DNA of 63,798 bases from Roseiarcus sp035656495 (GTDB taxonomy: Bacteria > Pseudomonadota > Alphaproteobacteria > Rhizobiales > Beijerinckiaceae), in contig DASRSL010000009.1 of the NCBI GenBank assembly GCA_035656495.1, positions 1 to 63,798 on the forward strand, read 5' to 3'. Under the pieces are notes generated by a model. It was not told where the DNA came from. It ran no database searches and saw only the letters and a list, made by a program, of their open reading frames with translations. How positions within the stretch are numbered: the stretch's first letter is position 1; each line of letters starts with the position of its first letter. Position numbers and translations under genes: made by a program. Of this stretch, positions 10,356 through 20,040 are shown in pieces.

Positions 10356-10751
10356 CTACTTCTTCTTCCCGTCGGGGCCGAACTGCGCCAGATAGGCGAT
10401 GACGTTGTCGATGTCCGTCTCGTTCGGCAGGCCGGGAAAGGCCATCTTCGTTCCCGGCACGACCTCGCGCGGATTCTTGAGATATTTTTTCAGCGTCTCT
10501 TCATCCCAGGTGATGCCCGAGTTCTTGTTGGCGTCGGAATAATGGTAGTCGGGGACCGCGCCCGCCTTGCGACCGACGACGCCGTTGAGCTCCGGGCCGA
10601 CGAAATTCTTCGCGTTTTCGCCAATCTGATGGCAGGTCTTGCAGATCCTGAAGGTCTTCTCGCCAGCCGTGGGGTCGCCCGCCGCCGAAGCCATGCCCGC
10701 CGAGGCGACCAGCGCCAGCGCCGTCCAAACGCTCACCCGAATACCCTTCAC
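10356..10751 (-). CDS. Secreted class I cytochrome c (c2/c550 type)
   Basis: 131 aa. Signal peptide (WTALALVASAGMASA) followed by a mature mono-haem cytochrome c. The haem site is CKTCH, and the sixth ligand is the Met in GTKMAFPGL; GPELNGVVGRKAG is the typical loop of the c2/mitochondrial-type family. It should carry electrons in the periplasm. The start is GTG at 10751 with AGGAGGAAAGG just ahead; longer in-frame starts would ruin the signal peptide. Transcribed toward the ModE-like gene; a small hairpin (CGAGCG/CGCTCG) lies in the 45-base convergent gap. Confidence 0.9.
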   Translation of the reverse strand: MKGIRVSVWTALALVASAGMASAAGDPTAGEKTFRICKTCHQIGENAKNFVGPELNGVVGRKAGAVPDYHYSDANKNSGITWDEETLKKYLKNPREVVPGTKMAFPGLPNETDIDNVIAYLAQFGPDGKKK

Positions 10752-10805
10752 CCTTTCCTCCTGGTCATCGCTCTCGCGGAGCGGCAGCGCCAGACGCGTG
10801 GGTGG

Positions 10806-10834
10806 TAGAGACAAAACCGATTTGCCTTTGTCAA
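10806..10834 (-). promoter_or_regulatory. Candidate sigma70 promoter of the cytochrome c gene
   Basis: On the minus strand TTGACA (10829-10834) is followed after exactly 17 bases by TCTCTA (10806-10811), about 55 bases before the GTG start. The -35 is perfect, the -10 weak. A near-copy of the -35 region (TTGCCTTTGACA at 10849-10860, compare TTGCCTTTGTCA at 10821-10832) lies beside it on the + strand toward trpF. Confidence 0.4.
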
Positions 10835-10890
10835 GGCGGCGGAACACGTTGCCTTTGACAGCGCAGGCGCTTTGACCGAAAGAGGCGCGA

Positions 10891-11559
10891 ATGACGCCGA
10901 TCGTCAAAATCTGCGGCCTCTCGACCGCCTCCGCCCTGGAAGCCGCGCTGAGCGCCGGCGCCGACATCGTCGGCTTCGTTTTCTTCGCCAAGAGCCCGCG
11001 CCACGTCGGCTTCGAGGCGGCGCGGGCGCTCGGCGCCCGAGCCCGCGGTCGGGCGCGGATCGCCGCGCTCAGCGTCGACGCCGACGACGACGCTCTGGCG
11101 CGCATCGTCGAAGCGCTCGCGCCCGACATCCTGCAGCTGCACGGCGGCGAGAGGCCGGCGCGGGTGAAGGAGATCGGCCGGCGCTTCGCCTGCGCGACGA
11201 TGAAGGCGATAGGGGTCGCGGCGCCCGACGACCTGGCCGCCGCGGAGCGCTACGACGGCGTCGCGGACTTTCTGCTGATCGACGCCAAGCCGGCGAAGGA
11301 TGCGACGCTGCCGGGCGGCAACGGCCTTCCCTTCGACTGGCGCCTCGCCCGCGGCTTCTCCCCGCGGACGCCGTGGCTTCTGTCGGGCGGTCTCGATCCG
11401 GCCAATGTCGCGGAAGCGGTCGCGCTGACTGGGGCCCGGGGCGTCGACGTCTCCACCGGGGTGGAGCGCGCGCCCGGCATGAAGGACGAAAGGAAAATGG
11501 CGGCCTTCGTCGCCGCCGCGCGCGAAGGCTTCGCGCGGTCCAAGGAGCCCATCGGATGA
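10891..11559 (+). CDS. trpF: Phosphoribosylanthranilate isomerase
   Basis: 222 aa TIM-barrel enzyme that converts phosphoribosylanthranilate to CdRP in tryptophan synthesis. It starts MTPIVKICGLSTASAL with the catalytic Cys in KICG, and keeps LQLHGGE, LLIDAKP (catalytic Asp), LSGGLDPANV and the C-terminal GVDVSTGVE phosphate site. GAGG lies before the ATG. Its TGA overlaps the trpB ATG by four bases (ATGA), so the two are coupled. It diverges from the cytochrome c gene. Confidence 0.95.
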   Translation: MTPIVKICGLSTASALEAALSAGADIVGFVFFAKSPRHVGFEAARALGARARGRARIAALSVDADDDALARIVEALAPDILQLHGGERPARVKEIGRRFACATMKAIGVAAPDDLAAAERYDGVADFLLIDAKPAKDATLPGGNGLPFDWRLARGFSPRTPWLLSGGLDPANVAEAVALTGARGVDVSTGVERAPGMKDERKMAAFVAAAREGFARSKEPIG

Positions 11560-12776
11560 CCAAGCTCGAAAAGCCCAACTCCTTCCGCAAGGGGCCCGAT
11601 GAGCGCGGCCGGTTCGGGATCTACGGCGGACGTTTCGTCGCCGAGACCCTGATGCCGCTCATCCTCTCGCTGGAAAAGGCTTACGAAGCGGCCAAGGCCG
11701 ACCCGACATTCAAGGCCGAGCTCGACTCTTACCTCAAGCATTACGCTGGGCGGCCAAGCCCGCTCTATTTCGCCGAACGGCTCACCAAGGAACTCGGCGG
11801 CGCAAAGGTCTACTTGAAGCGCGACGAGCTCAACCACACCGGCGCGCACAAGATCAACAACGTGCTGGGGCAGATCCTGCTTGCCCGCCGCATGGGCAAG
11901 GAGCGCGTCATCGCGGAGACTGGCGCCGGCCAGCACGGGGTCGCGACCGCGACTGCCTGCGCCCGCTTCGGCCTCAAATGCGTCGTCTACATGGGCTCGG
12001 TCGACGTCGAGCGGCAGAAGCCAAACGTGTTCCGCATGAAGATACTGGGCGCCGAAGTGCGGCCGGTCGAGGCCGGCGCCAGGACGCTGAAGGACGCGAT
12101 GAACGAGGCGCTTCGCGATTGGGTGACCAATGTCGCCGACACGTTCTATTGCATCGGCACCGCCGCTGGCCCGCACCCGTATCCGATGATGGTGCGCGAC
12201 TTCCAGTGCGTCATCGGCAACGAGGTGCGCGCTCAGATGCTGGAGCAGGAGGGCCGCCTGCCCGATAGTCTGGTCGCTGCGATCGGCGGCGGGTCGAACG
12301 CCATCGGCCTCTTCCATCCCTTCCTCGACGAGGAGGGCGTGGACATGTTCGGCGTCGAGGCGGCGGGGCGCGGGCTCGATGTCCCCAACGGCCACGCCGC
12401 CTCGATCACCGGCGGACGGCCAGGCGTTCTGCACGGCAACCGCACCTATCTCCTGCAGACCGACGACGGCCAGATCCTTGAAGGCCACTCGATCTCGGCT
12501 GGCCTCGACTATCCGGGCGTCGGCCCGGAGCACGCGTGGCTCAACGACGTCGGCCGGGTGACCTATCTGTCGGCGACCGACGCCGAGGCGTTGGAGGCCT
12601 TCCAGCTCTGCTCGAAGCTCGAAGGCATCATCCCGGCGCTCGAGCCGGCGCACGCGCTCGCCAAGGTGATCGAGCTCGCACCCAAGCGGCCGAAGGACCA
12701 TCTGATGGTGATGAACATGTGCGGCCGAGGCGACAAGGACATTTTCGCCGTTGCCGAGCATCTCGGCGGGATGTGA
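11556..12776 (+). CDS. trpB: Tryptophan synthase beta chain
   Basis: 406 aa. PLP enzyme that joins indole and serine. The PLP Lys lies in NHTGAHKINNVL, the phosphate-binding glycine loop is GGGSNAIGLF, and GAGQHGVATA is the catalytic loop. Length is normal. The start overlaps the trpF stop. In most relatives trpA follows directly; here the next gene is rarA on the opposite strand and trpA is absent from the window. Confidence 0.97.
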   Translation: MTKLEKPNSFRKGPDERGRFGIYGGRFVAETLMPLILSLEKAYEAAKADPTFKAELDSYLKHYAGRPSPLYFAERLTKELGGAKVYLKRDELNHTGAHKINNVLGQILLARRMGKERVIAETGAGQHGVATATACARFGLKCVVYMGSVDVERQKPNVFRMKILGAEVRPVEAGARTLKDAMNEALRDWVTNVADTFYCIGTAAGPHPYPMMVRDFQCVIGNEVRAQMLEQEGRLPDSLVAAIGGGSNAIGLFHPFLDEEGVDMFGVEAAGRGLDVPNGHAASITGGRPGVLHGNRTYLLQTDDGQILEGHSISAGLDYPGVGPEHAWLNDVGRVTYLSATDAEALEAFQLCSKLEGIIPALEPAHALAKVIELAPKRPKDHLMVMNMCGRGDKDIFAVAEHLGGM

Positions 12777-12828
12777 GCGGCTCATCCAAGCGGCTCAAAG
12801 CGGCGCTGCCGCATTTGAGCTCGGACGA

Positions 12829-12872
12829 CCGTCTCAAGACATTCGACAAGTGCGAATGCCGACCGCGCCGAC
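12829..12872. repeat. 44-bp dispersed element, copy 1
   Basis: Downstream of trpB a stretch containing AGACATTCGACAAGTGCGAA matches a stretch at 24300-24342 at roughly 36 of 43 positions, with one indel. The core holds an inverted repeat, CATTCG-7 bases-CGAATG. It may be a short intergenic repeat or a regulator site. Confidence 0.45.
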
Positions 12873-12881
12873 AAGCGCCCC

Positions 12882-14192
12882 TCAGTCCCGATCCCGCTCC
12901 TTCCTGAGCTTCGCCCAGTAGTCGAGCCGCTTTCTAATCTCGCGCTCGAAGCCGCGCTCGACAGGCTCGTAGAGGACGCGCCGCCCGAGCGCCTCTGGCC
13001 AGTAGTTCTGGCCGCTGAAGGCGTCGGGCGCGTCGTGGTCGTATTCGTAGTCGGCCCCGTAGCCCTCGCGCTTCATGAGGCGCGTCGGCGCGTTGAGAAT
13101 AGTCTTCGGCGGCGTCAGCGAGCCCGCCGTCCTGGCCAGCTCCTGCGCCGAGCCGAAGGCCCGGTAGATCGCGTTCGACTTCGGCGCGGTCGCGACATAG
13201 ACGACCGCCTCAACGATCGCCAGCTCCCCCTCGGGACTGCCGAGAAAGTCGTAGGCGTCCTTGGCGGCGTTGGCGACGACGAGCGCCTGCGGATCGGCGA
13301 GCCCGATGTCCTCGGACGCCATGCGCACCACCCGGCGCGCGATGAACAGCGGGTCCTCGCCGGCGTCGAACATACGGGCGAGATAATAGAGCGCGGCGTC
13401 CGGATCGGAGCCACGCACGCATTTGTGCAGGGCCGAGATCAAGTTGTAGTGACCGTCCTGCGCCTTGTCGTATATCGGCGCGCGCCGCTGCACGACCTCA
13501 ATGAGGCGCCTGCCGTCGAGCGTCTCCCCCGGCCGCGCTGCGCGCCAGACTTCCTCGGCGAGGGTGAGGACGGCTCGCCCGTCGCCGTCGGCCATGCCGA
13601 TCATCGCCTCGCGCGCCTGCGGGTCGAGCGGCAGGGGTTTGCCGGTGAGGCGCTCGGCCCGCTCGAGAAGCGCCGCCAGCGCCTCCGGGTCGAGCGGGCG
13701 AAAGACCAGAATGCGGGCGCGGGAGAGGAGCGAGGCGTTGAGCTCGAAGGACGGGTTTTCCGTCGTCGCGCCGATGAGGGTGATCGAGCCGTCCTCCATC
13801 ACAGGCAGGAAAGAATCCTGCTGGGCGCGGTTGAAGCGATGGATTTCGTCGACGAAGAGCAGCGTCCCCCGCCCCTGCGCGCGGCGCCCCCGCGCCGTCT
13901 CGAAGATCTTCTTGAGCTCGGCCACCCCCGCATGGATGGCCGACACCTGCACGAAGACGTCGGCGCGCGTGGCGCCGATGAGGCGGGCGACCGTCGTCTT
14001 GCCGCTGCCCGGCGGCCCCCAGAAGATCAGAGAGCCGAGCGTCGGCGACCGGAGAAGGCGGGCGAGAGCGCCGTCCGGCCCGGTCAGATGCTCCTGGCCG
14101 AAGACCTCGGAGAGCGTCGTCGGGCGCAGGCGCTCGGCGAGCGGCGGCGACGGCGGTTCGCCATGGGGGTCCGCCTCGTCGAAAAGGCTCAT
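12882..14192 (-). CDS. rarA: Replication-associated recombination protein A (RarA/MgsA)
   Basis: 436 aa AAA+ ATPase related to clamp loaders and acting at stalled forks. Walker A GPPGSGKTTVARLI, Walker B LLFVDEIHRFNRAQQD, sensor 1 LIGATTENPSFE, then the RarA-specific C-terminal tetramerisation domain (DPDAALYYLARM, ARRVVRMASEDIGLADP, YWPEAL). The ATG at 14192 (MSLFDEAD) has GGAG upstream; a longer in-frame reading has no family match. It faces trpB, and glyoxalase I lies upstream on the same strand. Confidence 0.94.
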   Translation of the reverse strand: MSLFDEADPHGEPPSPPLAERLRPTTLSEVFGQEHLTGPDGALARLLRSPTLGSLIFWGPPGSGKTTVARLIGATRADVFVQVSAIHAGVAELKKIFETARGRRAQGRGTLLFVDEIHRFNRAQQDSFLPVMEDGSITLIGATTENPSFELNASLLSRARILVFRPLDPEALAALLERAERLTGKPLPLDPQAREAMIGMADGDGRAVLTLAEEVWRAARPGETLDGRRLIEVVQRRAPIYDKAQDGHYNLISALHKCVRGSDPDAALYYLARMFDAGEDPLFIARRVVRMASEDIGLADPQALVVANAAKDAYDFLGSPEGELAIVEAVVYVATAPKSNAIYRAFGSAQELARTAGSLTPPKTILNAPTRLMKREGYGADYEYDHDAPDAFSGQNYWPEALGRRVLYEPVERGFEREIRKRLDYWAKLRKERDRD

Positions 14193-14338
14193 GGCTCCTT
14201 CTCTCGCGCCGGCCGCCGGCTGTTCAGCGCGGGCGAGGACGGCTTGCCCAAACTCCTCCGACGCGCCAACCTGACCGAAGTTTGAGCCCGAGCGGTCCGC
14301 TCTTCCACGAACGGCGAAGAGCGCAAGCCTGGGCGCGC

Positions 14339-14776
14339 CTACCAAACTCCAGTGTTCGGCATCGACGCCCACGGCTCCGCCCGCGGCAGCGGATTGCCCT
14401 TCTGGAGGAGCTCGATCGAGATCTGGTCAGGAGTGCGGATGAAGGCCATGTTGCCGTCGCGCGGCGGGCGGTTGATTATCACGCCGGCGTCCTTGAGCTT
14501 CGCGCAGGTTGCGTAGATGTCGTCGACCCGGTAGGCGAGATGGCCGAAGTTGCGGCCTCCCGTATAGACTTCCGGGTCCCAGTTGTAGGTGAGCTCGATG
14601 AGCGGCGCCTGCTCCTTGCGCGCCCGTTCGGCGTCCGCCGGGGCGGCGAGAAACACCAGCGTATAGCGGCCCTTCTCGTTCTCGAGCCGCCGCGTCTCGA
14701 CCAAGCCGAGCAATTCGAAGAAGGCGATCGTCGCCTTGAGGTCCGTCACGCGGACCATCGTGTGCAGATATTCCAT
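14339..14776 (-). CDS. gloA: Lactoylglutathione lyase (glyoxalase I)
   Basis: 145 aa VOC-fold metalloenzyme that isomerises the methylglyoxal-glutathione adduct. All four metal ligands can be seen: H5 in MEYLHTMVRV, E61 in IELTYNWDPE, H79 in NFGHLAYRVDD and E122 in ISIELLQ. The short form without the long insert suggests the Ni/Co-type bacterial enzyme. The ATG at 14776 is preceded by GGAGGAAAG. Its promoter region is shared divergently with the GT8 gene. Confidence 0.93.
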   Translation of the reverse strand: MEYLHTMVRVTDLKATIAFFELLGLVETRRLENEKGRYTLVFLAAPADAERARKEQAPLIELTYNWDPEVYTGGRNFGHLAYRVDDIYATCAKLKDAGVIINRPPRDGNMAFIRTPDQISIELLQKGNPLPRAEPWASMPNTGVW

Positions 14777-14902
14777 GAGCTTTCCTCCTGCGGAATCGCA
14801 TTCACTGAGCCTAGCATAGCGACTCCGGCTCAAAGGGGCACCCCGGGTTTTATCGTGGGCGCGATCCCGATAGACCGGGGTGACCGAACCCTGGGGGCCT
14901 CG

Positions 14903-15877
14903 TTGCGACTCGCCTATTGTTTCACGCCCGATGGCGCGTTCTTCCCCCCTGCGGTGCGCGCCATCGCCTCGCTGATCGACGCCGAGCCCGACGGCGCCCA
15001 TGAGATCTTCCTCGTCTGCGAGCCCGGCGACGTGACGCCCGGCTTCGACAGGTTGCCGCGGCCATTGCGCGAGCGCATAAAACTTATCGCCCTCGACTTT
15101 GCCCGCTTCAATAGCGGACTGTCCGGCAAGGGGCGATTCTCGCGCGCCGTCTTCCGCCGGCTCTTCCTCGATGCGATCCTGCCCGGGCACGTCGAGCGGA
15201 TCGTCACCGTCGATTCGGACATGCTGATCGTTCGGCCTGGCCTTTCGCGTCTTGCCGACCTCGACCTCCGAGGCCGGCCCCTCGCCGCCGCCTACGACAT
15301 GATCTTTCTCATGGACTTCAAGGGCGACGCTTTGGCGCGGCAATTCCAGCGATCGCGCCGGGCTCTCGGGCTCTCGCTCGACACGCCCTACTTCAACGCC
15401 GGCCTGATGGCGATCGACCGCGCCGCCTGGCGCGCCGAGAACCTGACCGAGCGGGTGATCAAAAGGCTGCGCGACGATCCGGGGCGTTTCCCGTTCATGG
15501 AGCAGGACGCGCTCAACGCGACCTTGCGCGGCCGCTTCGCGCCGCTGTCGCCCCGCTACAATTTCATGGGCGACTTCTTCCTGCTCGACCTCGAGCGGAC
15601 GATCGAGCCGATCGTGCTGCATTTCGTCAACGCGCCGAAGCCGTGGGAGTTCGCCGCCTGGCGCGGCGAGGCCCGCTTCGCCGAGAATTATCGCGACTGG
15701 TTCGCCGCCTCGCCCTGGCCCGATTGGGCAGCGGCGCCAGCGACGCCCCAATGGCGAACGGCCCGGCCGCCGATGACCCGCCTCAGGCAGGAGTTCTCCA
15801 GGCGCCTGTCCCTGTTTCTTCGGCAGACGTCTTTTATTGATCATCAGTCGGCCTCCGCTATGTCCTGCAGTCGCTGA
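14903..15877 (+). CDS. GT8-family glycosyltransferase
   Basis: 324 aa from a TTG at 14903; a GTG at 14855 is the other plausible start. Retaining glycosyltransferase of family 8 (LPS glucosyl/galactosyltransferase type). The metal-binding DxD is TVDSDML, followed by YFNAGLMAIDRAAWR and the C-terminal substrate motif LHFVNAPKPWEF (family consensus HxxGxxKPW). The fold begins right at LRLAYCFTPDG, which is why I prefer the late start. No other LPS genes are adjacent, so acceptor and sugar are unknown. Confidence 0.82.
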   Translation: MRLAYCFTPDGAFFPPAVRAIASLIDAEPDGAHEIFLVCEPGDVTPGFDRLPRPLRERIKLIALDFARFNSGLSGKGRFSRAVFRRLFLDAILPGHVERIVTVDSDMLIVRPGLSRLADLDLRGRPLAAAYDMIFLMDFKGDALARQFQRSRRALGLSLDTPYFNAGLMAIDRAAWRAENLTERVIKRLRDDPGRFPFMEQDALNATLRGRFAPLSPRYNFMGDFFLLDLERTIEPIVLHFVNAPKPWEFAAWRGEARFAENYRDWFAASPWPDWAAAPATPQWRTARPPMTRLRQEFSRRLSLFLRQTSFIDHQSASAMSCSR

Positions 15878-15959
15878 GCGCACACACTGGTCCGCTTGAC
15901 GGCCGCGGGGATTTCGGCGTCCATCGGCTCACCTTGAGCCGCCAGGACGCCCGAGCCTC

Positions 15960-18900
15960 ATGTTCAGCACCCTGATGACATCGCGGCGCTTCGCGCCGCT
16001 GTTCTGGTGCCAGTTCTTCTCGGCGTTCAACGACAATTTCGTCCGCAACATGCTGGCGATGCTCATCCTGTTCCGCTTCGGCGGCGACGGCGGCGGCACG
16101 AAGATCCTGATCGCCTCGATGGCGTTCGTCCTGCCGGCGATCCCTCTTTCCGCGTTCGGCGGCGAGATCGCCGATTCGCACGACAAGGCTCTCGTCGCCC
16201 GGCGGCTCAAGCTCGCCGAGATCGGCGTCCAGATGATCGCCGCGACCGGCTTCGTCCTCTCGTCGCCGACCCTCCTCTATGTCGCGCTGTTCGGACTCGG
16301 CTGCATTGCGGCGCTGTTCGGGCCGGTCAAGTACGGCATCCTGCCCGACCACCTGCGGCGAGAGGAGCTCGTCTCGGCCAACGCGCTGGTCGAGGGGGCG
16401 ACCTTCGCCGCGATCATTGGCGGCCTCGTCGTCGGGGGATTCGCGGCGGCGGAAGCCCGCTCGCCGATAAGCGTCGTCGTGCAACTGATGGTCGTCGCCC
16501 TCGCTTGTTACGGAACGGCCCGCTTCATCCCGCCGACCGGCGTCGGCGCGCCAGGTCTCAAAGTCGACAAAAACGTCATCGCCTCGACCTTGCGCATCAT
16601 CGGCGAGGCGCGCGCCGACGACCGTCAGTGGGTGGCGGCGCTCGCCACGAGCTGGTTCTGGACGGTCGGGATCGTCACGCTCTCCCTCGCGCCGGTCATC
16701 ATCAAGGCGCGCATCGGCGGGGGAATCGACGTCGAGATCGCCATCAACCTCATATTCGCCGTCGGCATCGCGGCCGGATCGCTCGGCGCGGCCTTGCTGT
16801 CGCAGGGACGCATCGAGCTTGCTCCCGCGCCGTTCCTGCTCCTCGTCATGGCCGCGCTGGCGATCGACCTCGGGCTTGCGACCAACGCGATGGCGCCGGC
16901 GAGCCGCGAGGTTCCCCTCGGCGAATTCTTCGCAAGCCCGTTTGGCCTGCGCGTCGCCTTCGAACTCTTCGTCTATTCCGCGGCGGGCGGCCTGTTCGTC
17001 GTGCCGATCTTCGCCGCCATCCAGGCCTGGGCGGGCGAGGAGCGCCGCGCGCGGGTGGTCGGGGCGGTCAACGCGCTGAACTACCTCATGATGGTCGCCG
17101 GCTCGCTCGCGACCCTGCTGCTTTTGCAGGTCGCGGGCCTGACCGAGCCGATGGCGCTCGTCGTCCTCGGCCTCGCCAACATCCTCGCCGCGATTTACCT
17201 CTTCCTGCGTCTGCCAGCGAACTTCCTCGCTTTCTTCCTGCGTCTGCTGTGGCGCGCGCTGTTCCGCCTCGAGGTGAAGGGGATCGAGCATCTGCCGCGG
17301 GCGGGCGAGCGCGCGGTCGTCGCGGTCAATCACGTCTCCTTCCTCGACGCGCCGATTCTGTTCTCGCTCCTGGAGAAGCCGCCCCTCATCGCCGTCGGTC
17401 ATGGCGTCGCACAGCGCCGGTGGATCAAATCCCTGCTGCGGCTCGCCGGCGTCGGCCCGGCCGATCCGTCCCGCTCGCCGACAGTTCGCGCGCTCGTCAA
17501 GCAGGCGCGCGCCGGGCGCACGCTGGCGGTCTTTCCCGAGGGGCGCGTCGGCCTCACCGGCCCCGTGCTGCGCGACTATGAAAGCGCCGCGCTGATGATC
17601 GCCAAGTGCGGCGCGCAGGTGACGCCGGTGCGGCTCATCGGGCCGGAGCGCACCTACTTCTCGCGCCTCGACGCCAAGCACGTCGGACGGCGGCTGTTTC
17701 CCAAGGTGACGGTCGCCATCCTGCCGCCGCGCCGTCTCGGGGCGCCGGCCGGTTTGCACGGCCGGGCCCTTCGGCGGGCGGCGGGGGCCGCGCTTTGCGC
17801 CCTGATGTCGGACCTCGTCTTCGAGACCACCGACATTCGTCGGACGCTGCATGCGGCGTTCGAGGCGGAGGCGAGGAAGCGCCGTCTGTCGCGCGTCGCA
17901 GTCGAAGACTCGCTCAGCGGCCCCTTGACCCTGCGCATGTTCCGCATCGGGGTCGGCGTGCTCGCGCGCAAGATCGCCGGGCTCTCGGCGCCAGGCGAGG
18001 TGATCGGCCTCATGCTGCCCAACGCCAACGGCTCGGCAGTCACCTTCATGGCCTTGCAGGCTGCGGGGCGGGTCCCGGCGATGCTGAACTTCACCTCGGG
18101 CCCGAACAACCTGGTTGCAGCCTGCCTGACGGCGCAGGTCGGGCTCGTCCTGACCTCCCGCGCCTTCGTCGAAAGGGCCGAGCTCGGCAAGGCCGTCGAG
18201 GCGATTGCGAAGGTCGCCCGCATCGTCTGGCTCGAGGACGTGCGCGAGAGCGCGTCGAGGACGGACAAGCTCCGCGCCGCGCTCACCGCAGGGCGCGCGT
18301 TCGCGTTTCCCAAACCCGACGATCCGGCGGTCGTCCTGTTCACCTCCGGCACCGAGGGCGCGCCGAAGGGCGTCGTGCTGTCGCACGCCAACCTGCTCGC
18401 CAACGTCGCCCAGGTCGACGCGCTGTTCGACCTGAGGCTAACCGACGTCTTCTTCAACCCGCTGCCGATCTTCCACGCCTTCGGCCTGAGCGCGGGAACG
18501 CTGCTCGGGCTCCTGACCTCGATGAAGGTCTACCTCTACCCGACCCCCTTGCACTACCGTCAGATTCCGGAGTTCGTCGACAAGGCCGGCGCCACGGTCC
18601 TCGTCGGCACCGACACGTTCCTTTCGGCTTACGCGCGCAACGCCGACGCCTACGCCTTCCGCACCTTGCGCTACGTCATCGCCGGCGCCGAGCCGCTCAA
18701 GGCCGAGACGCGCCGCGTCTACATGGAGAAATTCGGCCTGCGCCTGCTCGAGGGCTACGGGGTGACGGAGGCCTCGCCGGTGCTGGCGGTCAACACGCCG
18801 GCGTTCAACCGCCACGGAACGGTCGGCAAGCTTTTGCCCTTCGTCAGGGCGCGCCTCGAGCCCGTGCCTGGCATCGACGAGGGCGGACGCCTGGTCGTCA

Positions 18901-19349
18901 GCGGCCCCAACGTGATGATCGGCTACTTCCGCGCCGACGACCCGGGCGAGCTCGAGCCGCCGCCGGGCGGCTGGCACGACACGGGCGACATCGTGGCGAT
19001 CGACGCGGACGGCTTCGTGAAGATCCAGGGCCGGGCCAAGCGCTTCGCCAAGATCGCGGGCGAGCTTATCTCCCTCGGGGCGCTCGAGGATCTCGTCTCG
19101 GGCCTGTGGCCCGACGACCTCGTCGCGACGGTTTCCGCTCCCGACCCGAAGCGGGGCGAGCGGGTGATCCTCGCCACCACCCACGCCGGCGCGACCAGGG
19201 CGGAGGTGCAGGCCTGGATGAAGATCAAGGGCGCCTCCGCGATCATGGTTCCGGACGCGGTCGTCGCGCTCGAGGCGATCCCGCTGCTCGGCTCGGGCAA
19301 GACCGACTACATCGCGCTCGCCAGGCTTTTGCGGGAGCGCGGGGCGTGA
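15960..19349 (+). CDS. aas: Fused LplT-like flippase / Aas acyltransferase-acyl-ACP synthetase
   Basis: 1129 aa, three modules. Residues ~1-410 are an MFS-type transporter of the lysophospholipid flippase (LplT) kind (FWCQFFSAFNDNFVRN). Residues ~420-610 are a PlsC acyltransferase with NHVSFLDAP (HX4D) and FPEGRVGLTG. Residues ~640-1129 are an AMP-forming acyl-ACP synthetase with LFTSGTEGAPKGVVLSH, GYGVTEASPV, HDTGDI and the C-terminal GSGKTDY Lys. Together they would import lysophospholipid across the inner membrane and re-acylate it. In E. coli lplT and aas are neighbouring genes; the fusion is a known bacterial arrangement. ATG at 15960. Confidence 0.9.
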   Translation: MFSTLMTSRRFAPLFWCQFFSAFNDNFVRNMLAMLILFRFGGDGGGTKILIASMAFVLPAIPLSAFGGEIADSHDKALVARRLKLAEIGVQMIAATGFVLSSPTLLYVALFGLGCIAALFGPVKYGILPDHLRREELVSANALVEGATFAAIIGGLVVGGFAAAEARSPISVVVQLMVVALACYGTARFIPPTGVGAPGLKVDKNVIASTLRIIGEARADDRQWVAALATSWFWTVGIVTLSLAPVIIKARIGGGIDVEIAINLIFAVGIAAGSLGAALLSQGRIELAPAPFLLLVMAALAIDLGLATNAMAPASREVPLGEFFASPFGLRVAFELFVYSAAGGLFVVPIFAAIQAWAGEERRARVVGAVNALNYLMMVAGSLATLLLLQVAGLTEPMALVVLGLANILAAIYLFLRLPANFLAFFLRLLWRALFRLEVKGIEHLPRAGERAVVAVNHVSFLDAPILFSLLEKPPLIAVGHGVAQRRWIKSLLRLAGVGPADPSRSPTVRALVKQARAGRTLAVFPEGRVGLTGPVLRDYESAALMIAKCGAQVTPVRLIGPERTYFSRLDAKHVGRRLFPKVTVAILPPRRLGAPAGLHGRALRRAAGAALCALMSDLVFETTDIRRTLHAAFEAEARKRRLSRVAVEDSLSGPLTLRMFRIGVGVLARKIAGLSAPGEVIGLMLPNANGSAVTFMALQAAGRVPAMLNFTSGPNNLVAACLTAQVGLVLTSRAFVERAELGKAVEAIAKVARIVWLEDVRESASRTDKLRAALTAGRAFAFPKPDDPAVVLFTSGTEGAPKGVVLSHANLLANVAQVDALFDLRLTDVFFNPLPIFHAFGLSAGTLLGLLTSMKVYLYPTPLHYRQIPEFVDKAGATVLVGTDTFLSAYARNADAYAFRTLRYVIAGAEPLKAETRRVYMEKFGLRLLEGYGVTEASPVLAVNTPAFNRHGTVGKLLPFVRARLEPVPGIDEGGRLVVSGPNVMIGYFRADDPGELEPPPGGWHDTGDIVAIDADGFVKIQGRAKRFAKIAGELISLGALEDLVSGLWPDDLVATVSAPDPKRGERVILATTHAGATRAEVQAWMKIKGASAIMVPDAVVALEAIPLLGSGKTDYIALARLLRERGA

Positions 19350-19386
19350 GGCGCGCCACTACCGCCTCGCCAATGATCTCAACGTG

Positions 19387-19971
19387 TTAGGCGCCGAAAC
19401 CGGCGATTATCACCTCTTCCGGCCCCTCCGAACCCGCCGCGTCGTTAGCAATTTCAAGGGGTTGGACGCCAGCATCGGCGGCGTCCAGCCCGGAATCCGG
19501 GTCGAGCGGCGGGGCGGCGTGGGTCAAAGCGAGCGGCGGCGGGGACAAGAGCCGTTCGCCGTCCGGAGGGGCGGCGTCTCGCCGCCCAAAGGCGCGCGAG
19601 ACGGGCGCCTTCCGGTCCGCAGGCGCGAGTCCATGATAGCGGCCGAGCTCGGACAGGATTTTCATGTAGGGCCCGAAGGCCCGGATATCGCCCTTTTCGA
19701 GCTTGAAGTCGGCATGCGAGAGCGCCTTCATGAGGCGCGCGACCTGCAAGCGGGCATAGCGCTCCGGACCGTCGAGCCTGCGCTCGGCGAGGGCCGTGTC
19801 GATGACGCGCCGGACGGCGCCGGCGCTCGTCCCGAGCGCCCTGGCGATCTCTTGGTGGGAAAAGCCGGAAACGAAGAGGTCGAAAATCGTCTCCCGCCGC
19901 TCGAAGCCTTTCGTCCGGCGCTTCTTCGCAAGCGCCCGCGCCTCGGCGCGCCCGGAGGGCTCGTCGGTCAT
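19387..19971 (-). CDS. HTH protein, phage terminase small subunit-like
   Basis: 194 aa. The N-terminal half has a sigma-region-4-like helix-turn-helix (FDLFVSGFSHQEIARALGTS) followed by VRRVIDTALAERRLDGPERY and a helical stretch (LQVARLMKALSHADFKLEKG, MKILSELGRYHGL). This layout resembles small HTH proteins that accompany prophage terminase genes in alphaproteobacteria. The C-terminal 70 residues are Pro/Ala-rich and look disordered. A terminase large-subunit fragment lies just upstream on the opposite strand, which supports a phage origin. The ATG at 19971 is my choice; upstream in-frame starts would run into the terminase scar. Confidence 0.55.
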   Translation of the reverse strand: MTDEPSGRAEARALAKKRRTKGFERRETIFDLFVSGFSHQEIARALGTSAGAVRRVIDTALAERRLDGPERYARLQVARLMKALSHADFKLEKGDIRAFGPYMKILSELGRYHGLAPADRKAPVSRAFGRRDAAPPDGERLLSPPPLALTHAAPPLDPDSGLDAADAGVQPLEIANDAAGSEGPEEVIIAGFGA

Positions 19972-20040
19972 GCTCGTTTCTCCGGCGCCGCGACAGCGGC
20001 CCATAAGGAGCAAAGTACACAGGTGTTCCGCTGGAGTCAA